Assembly (NCBI GenBank): GCA_963713085.1
Contig: CAVQKQ010000009.1
Location: forward strand, 1 to 64,000
DNA from: PFJX01 sp963713085
GTDB taxonomy: Bacteria; Pseudomonadota; Gammaproteobacteria; Burkholderiales; Thiobacillaceae
Reading direction: 5' to 3'
Length of the DNA stretch: 64,000 nucleotides
This document shows positions 60,107 through 64,000 of the stretch, one piece after another. The stretch's first letter is position 1, and the number at the start of each line of letters is the position of its first letter. The notes beneath the pieces are model-generated. The model had not been told where the DNA came from and did not search any database. It saw nothing but the letters and a program-made list of their open reading frames with translations. A program made the position numbers and the translations under genes.

Positions 60107-60856
60107 ATGACGGATGTCTCCCAACTCCTTGACAGCAATCTGTTCGCGCTGGCCGGCAGCATCGCCATGCTTGTGGCCTATCACCTGTACCTCCAGATGC
60201 AGTTGAAATCCAACCCCCGCTACACCATCCAGGCTATCAACAATGCCGCCCGCACCGCCTGGGTAGAGGGCATCATGGAAAGCGGCGAAAAAGACGTGCT
60301 GCCGGTCCAGACCCTGCGCAACTCCACCATGGCGGCCACCTTCCTGGCCTCCACGGCGATCCTGCTGATCATTGGCGTGCTCAACCTTAGCCAGTCCGCC
60401 ACCGGCTTGCTGCAGAGCGTGGGCACCAACGATTCAGCGACTGTGCACCTGATGAAACTCGCACCCCTGCTGCTGGACCTGTTCGGTGCGTTCTTCTTCT
60501 TCTCGTTCGCCATCCGCATGTACAACCATGTAGGCTACCTGATCAACAGCGGCGGCCAGCCCGGCTCCCCCGCCAGCCCCCGCTACGTGGCGCGAATGCT
60601 CAACCGGGGTGGCTCCTACTACACCCTGGGAATGCGCGCCTATTACCTATCGGTGCCCTTCGTCTTCTGGCTGCTGGGTTCGGTGTATATGCTGGCCGCC
60701 ACCTGCGTGGTCGTCGCCGTGCTGTACCACGTGGACCGCTCACCCGAGGATGCGCCCACGGCCGAGGAAGAAGCCGAAGCCGGCGCGGTGGGCAGCCTGG
60801 CGCGGGATCAGGGCATGACGGCCAGACTGAGTTTCATGCACCGCAAGGCGGCCTGA
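60107..60856 (+). CDS. DUF599 membrane protein
   Basis: The 249-residue inner-membrane protein has four hydrophobic segments and the DUF599 pattern: AYHLYLQMQLKSNP, LRNSTMAATFLASTAILLII, FFFFSFAIRMYNHVGYLIN and a final hydrophobic pair FVFWLLGSVYMLAATCVVVA. Function is unknown. AAAGGAAAG precedes the ATG. A strong hairpin pair follows the gene. Its link to a dedicated two-component system is a new clue to its role. Confidence 0.85.
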   Translation: MTDVSQLLDSNLFALAGSIAMLVAYHLYLQMQLKSNPRYTIQAINNAARTAWVEGIMESGEKDVLPVQTLRNSTMAATFLASTAILLIIGVLNLSQSATGLLQSVGTNDSATVHLMKLAPLLLDLFGAFFFFSFAIRMYNHVGYLINSGGQPGSPASPRYVARMLNRGGSYYTLGMRAYYLSVPFVFWLLGSVYMLAATCVVVAVLYHVDRSPEDAPTAEEEAEAGAVGSLARDQGMTARLSFMHRKAA

Positions 60857-60867
60857 CGGTTTGGTGC

Positions 60868-60930
60868 GTGGCTTCCCGGGCGGGAAGCCACCCTGCGGAG
60901 GGGATCTGGCAACAGATCCCCTTGCTTTTG
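60868..60930 (+). terminator. Tandem hairpins after the DUF599 gene
   Basis: Two stems follow the stop: GTGGCTTCCC/GGGAAGCCAC (60868-60891) and GGGGATCTG-GCAA-CAGATCCCC (60900-60921), the second with TTGCTTTTG after it. They should end the Sel1/DUF599 transcript and may also insulate the convergent gatB. Confidence 0.7.
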
Positions 60931-60964
60931 TCCCCTTGCTTTTGTTAAGCCACGGCAATCCCCT

Positions 60965-62468
60965 CTAGCCGGCCAGCTTGGCCTTGAGCAGGTCGTTCAC
61001 CTGTTGGGGATTGGCCTTGCCCTTGGTGGCCTTCATGACTTGGCCCACCAAGGCGTTGAAGGCCTTCTCCTTGCCGGCGCGGAATTCCTCCACCGATTTC
61101 TGGTTGGCGGCCAGCACCTCGTCAACAATCTTCTCAAGGGCGCCGGAGTCGTTCATCAGCTTGAGGCCCTTGATCTCGATGAGGGCATTGATGCCTCTAA
61201 TTACCTCGTCAAGCGAATCACCGATGATCAACTCGCCCGTCTTTGGCGCCCAAAGGTGATTAAATATTTGCTTTGCAGCGTTGTTTGAGATCGTTCCATC
61301 TACTATTCGGTCGATCAGAACGGCCAGCTGTATGGGTTTGAGCAGGGCATCAGTGATGTTCTTATCCTCGCGGTTGAGCCGCGCAGAAATCTCGCCCTGC
61401 ATCCAATTGGCAACTATCTTGGCTTTGTCGGGACCCGTCAGGTTCACGGTGTCAGTGAAGAATTGTGCCACTTCACGTTGGCCGGTGAGCTGGTCGGCGT
61501 CGTAGGCCGACAGGCCGTAGTCGCGCTGGAAGCGTTCGCGCATGGCGTCGGGCAGTTCCGGCAGGGCGGCACGGATTTCTGCAATCCAGTCCTCGTCCAG
61601 CCGGACCGGCAACAGGTCCGGGTCCGGGAAGTAGCGGTAGTCGTGGGCGTCTTCCTTGGTCCGCATCATGCGGGTCTCGCCGCGTGTCAGGGTCGAACAG
61701 CACCGTGGCCTGCTGGATCTTGTGGCCATCCTCGATCCGCTCGATCTGCCAGCGCACCTCGTAGTCGATGGCCTGTTCCAGGAAGCGGAACGAGTTGAGG
61801 TTCTTGATCTCGCGCCGGGTCCCCAGCGGCTCGCCGGGACGGCGCACCGAGACGTTGGCGTCACAACGGAACGAACCTTCCTGCATGTTGCCATCGCAGG
61901 TGCCGATCCAGGTCACCAGGGCGTGTAGGGCGCGGGCGTAGGCCACCGCCTCCTTGGCCGAGCGCATGTCCGGCTCGGAGACAATCTCCAGCAGGGGCGT
62001 GCCGGCCCGGTTCAGGTCGATGCCGCTTAGTGGTTGGCCATCCTCGCCGTGGAAGTCCTCGTGCAGCGACTTGCCGGCATCCTCCTCCAGGTGGGCCCGG
62101 GTGATGCGTACGGTCTTCTCCACGGCCTTGTCACCCTCCCCGACCTGGATGGTCAGGCTGCCGCCCTCGACGATGGGCAGGGCGAACTGGCTGATCTGGT
62201 AGCCCTTGGGCAGGTCCGGGTAGAAGTAATTCTTGCGGTCGAACACGTTGCTGCGGTTGAGCTTGGCGCCGATGGCCAGGCCGAAGCGGATGGCCCGCTC
62301 CACCGCGCCCTTGTTCAGGACCGGCAGCACGCCGGGCAGGGCGATATCGACCTGGCAGGCCTGGGTATTGGGGGCCGCGCCGAAGGCGGTTGAAGCGCCG
62401 GAGAAGATCTTGGTCCGGGTGGTGAGCTGGGTATGCACCTCCAGCCCGATGACGGTTTCCCATTGCAT
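60965..62468 (-). CDS. gatB: Asp/Glu-tRNA amidotransferase subunit B, with apparent 1-base frameshift
   Basis: From the ATG at 62468 the frame reads WETVIGLEVHTQLTTRTKIF and LEEDAGKSLHEDF, standard GatB, to ATVLFDPDT. There the frame breaks (61676-61686): one extra base in GACACGCGGCGAG. The next frame continues GETRMMRTKEDAHDYRYFPD through the tail domain to a normal end (LLKAKLAG) at 60965. GatB binds the mischarged tRNA and activates the Glu/Asp for amidation. GatCAB is normally needed where AsnRS or GlnRS is missing, so true loss is unlikely and a base-call error is the simplest explanation. gatA lies immediately upstream. Confidence 0.9.
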
Positions 62469-62470
62469 GG

Positions 62471-63937
<1,467 letters not shown>

Positions 63938-64000
63938 GATGGGGAGGGGTTAAGGTGACTGGTGCGCGATACGGCGGCTTTCAGCCTGAACAGATCACAA

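Noticed and set aside
63938..64000. gatC at the right edge
   Set aside because: None of the three minus-strand frames gives a GatC-like C-terminus in these 63 bases.

Overview
The window is a GC-rich chromosomal stretch that most resembles a respiratory betaproteobacterium (Nitrosomonadales/Rhodocyclales-like). This is inferred from the gene content: a complete System I cytochrome c maturation operon (ccmA to ccmI), an octaheme hydroxylamine-oxidoreductase-like cytochrome, a PEP-CTERM protein, sigma-54 regulation, a single-chain class I fumarase, ornithine-lipid genes and GatCAB. No rRNA or tRNA gene and no CRISPR array was seen.

Layout. 1-5.1 kb: a four-helix-bundle protein cut by the window edge, then an exopolysaccharide export operon on the minus strand (Wza-like, Wzc-like tyrosine kinase, NusG/RfaH-like antiterminator). 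5.2-12.7 kb is accessory DNA: an IS4-type fragment cut off by an IS21-family element, whose istB is split inside its P-loop codons by a 2.6 kb serine-recombinase element, followed by hipBA and a stray hipA 3' fragment. 12.8-20.2 kb is ordinary: selO, a proline-rich secreted protein, lipB, olsA/olsB-like acyltransferases, a glycine-zipper lipoprotein, a PfkB kinase and a PLC-like protein. 20.2-29.4 kb: ccmI-ccmA, then a TPR protein and the octaheme cytochrome on the same strand; the ccm machinery would attach the eight hemes. 29.8-34 kb: PBP7-like endopeptidase, SPFH/NfeD pair and class I fumarase. 34.2-40 kb: CoA-ester module (three CitE/HpcH lyases, an acyl-CoA ligase and a mesaconyl-CoA hydratase). 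40-42.9 kb: VOC, GYD, a CMD-Rieske fusion and an MBL hydrolase.

The most unusual region is 42.97-49.05 kb, a visibly AT-richer island. It holds a tightly overlapped operon with a PurZ-like adenylosuccinate synthetase (GSEGKGK in place of GDEGKGK), a membrane-anchored dCTP-deaminase/dUTPase-fold protein lacking the expected catalytic Glu, a deoxynucleoside-kinase-like protein and, at the head, a three-domain RNase H-like/DUF429/P-loop kinase protein interrupted by two frameshifts. Next to it lie a frameshifted rlmJ copy and an 11-codon remnant of another rlmJ. I read this as a candidate deoxynucleotide-modifying or nucleotide-based defence island; its function is not established.

49-64 kb returns to core genes: acuI, ampG, an RlmN-like radical SAM enzyme, a PEP-CTERM protein, xth, pyrE, a DUF4124 protein, and an NtrC-type two-component system. 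The last sits beside paired palindromes and a consensus sigma-54 promoter that should drive a Sel1-repeat/DUF599 operon. gatB (with an apparent 1-base frameshift) and gatA close the window. One-base indels in gatB, rlmJ and the island nuclease leave open that some frameshifts are sequencing errors.
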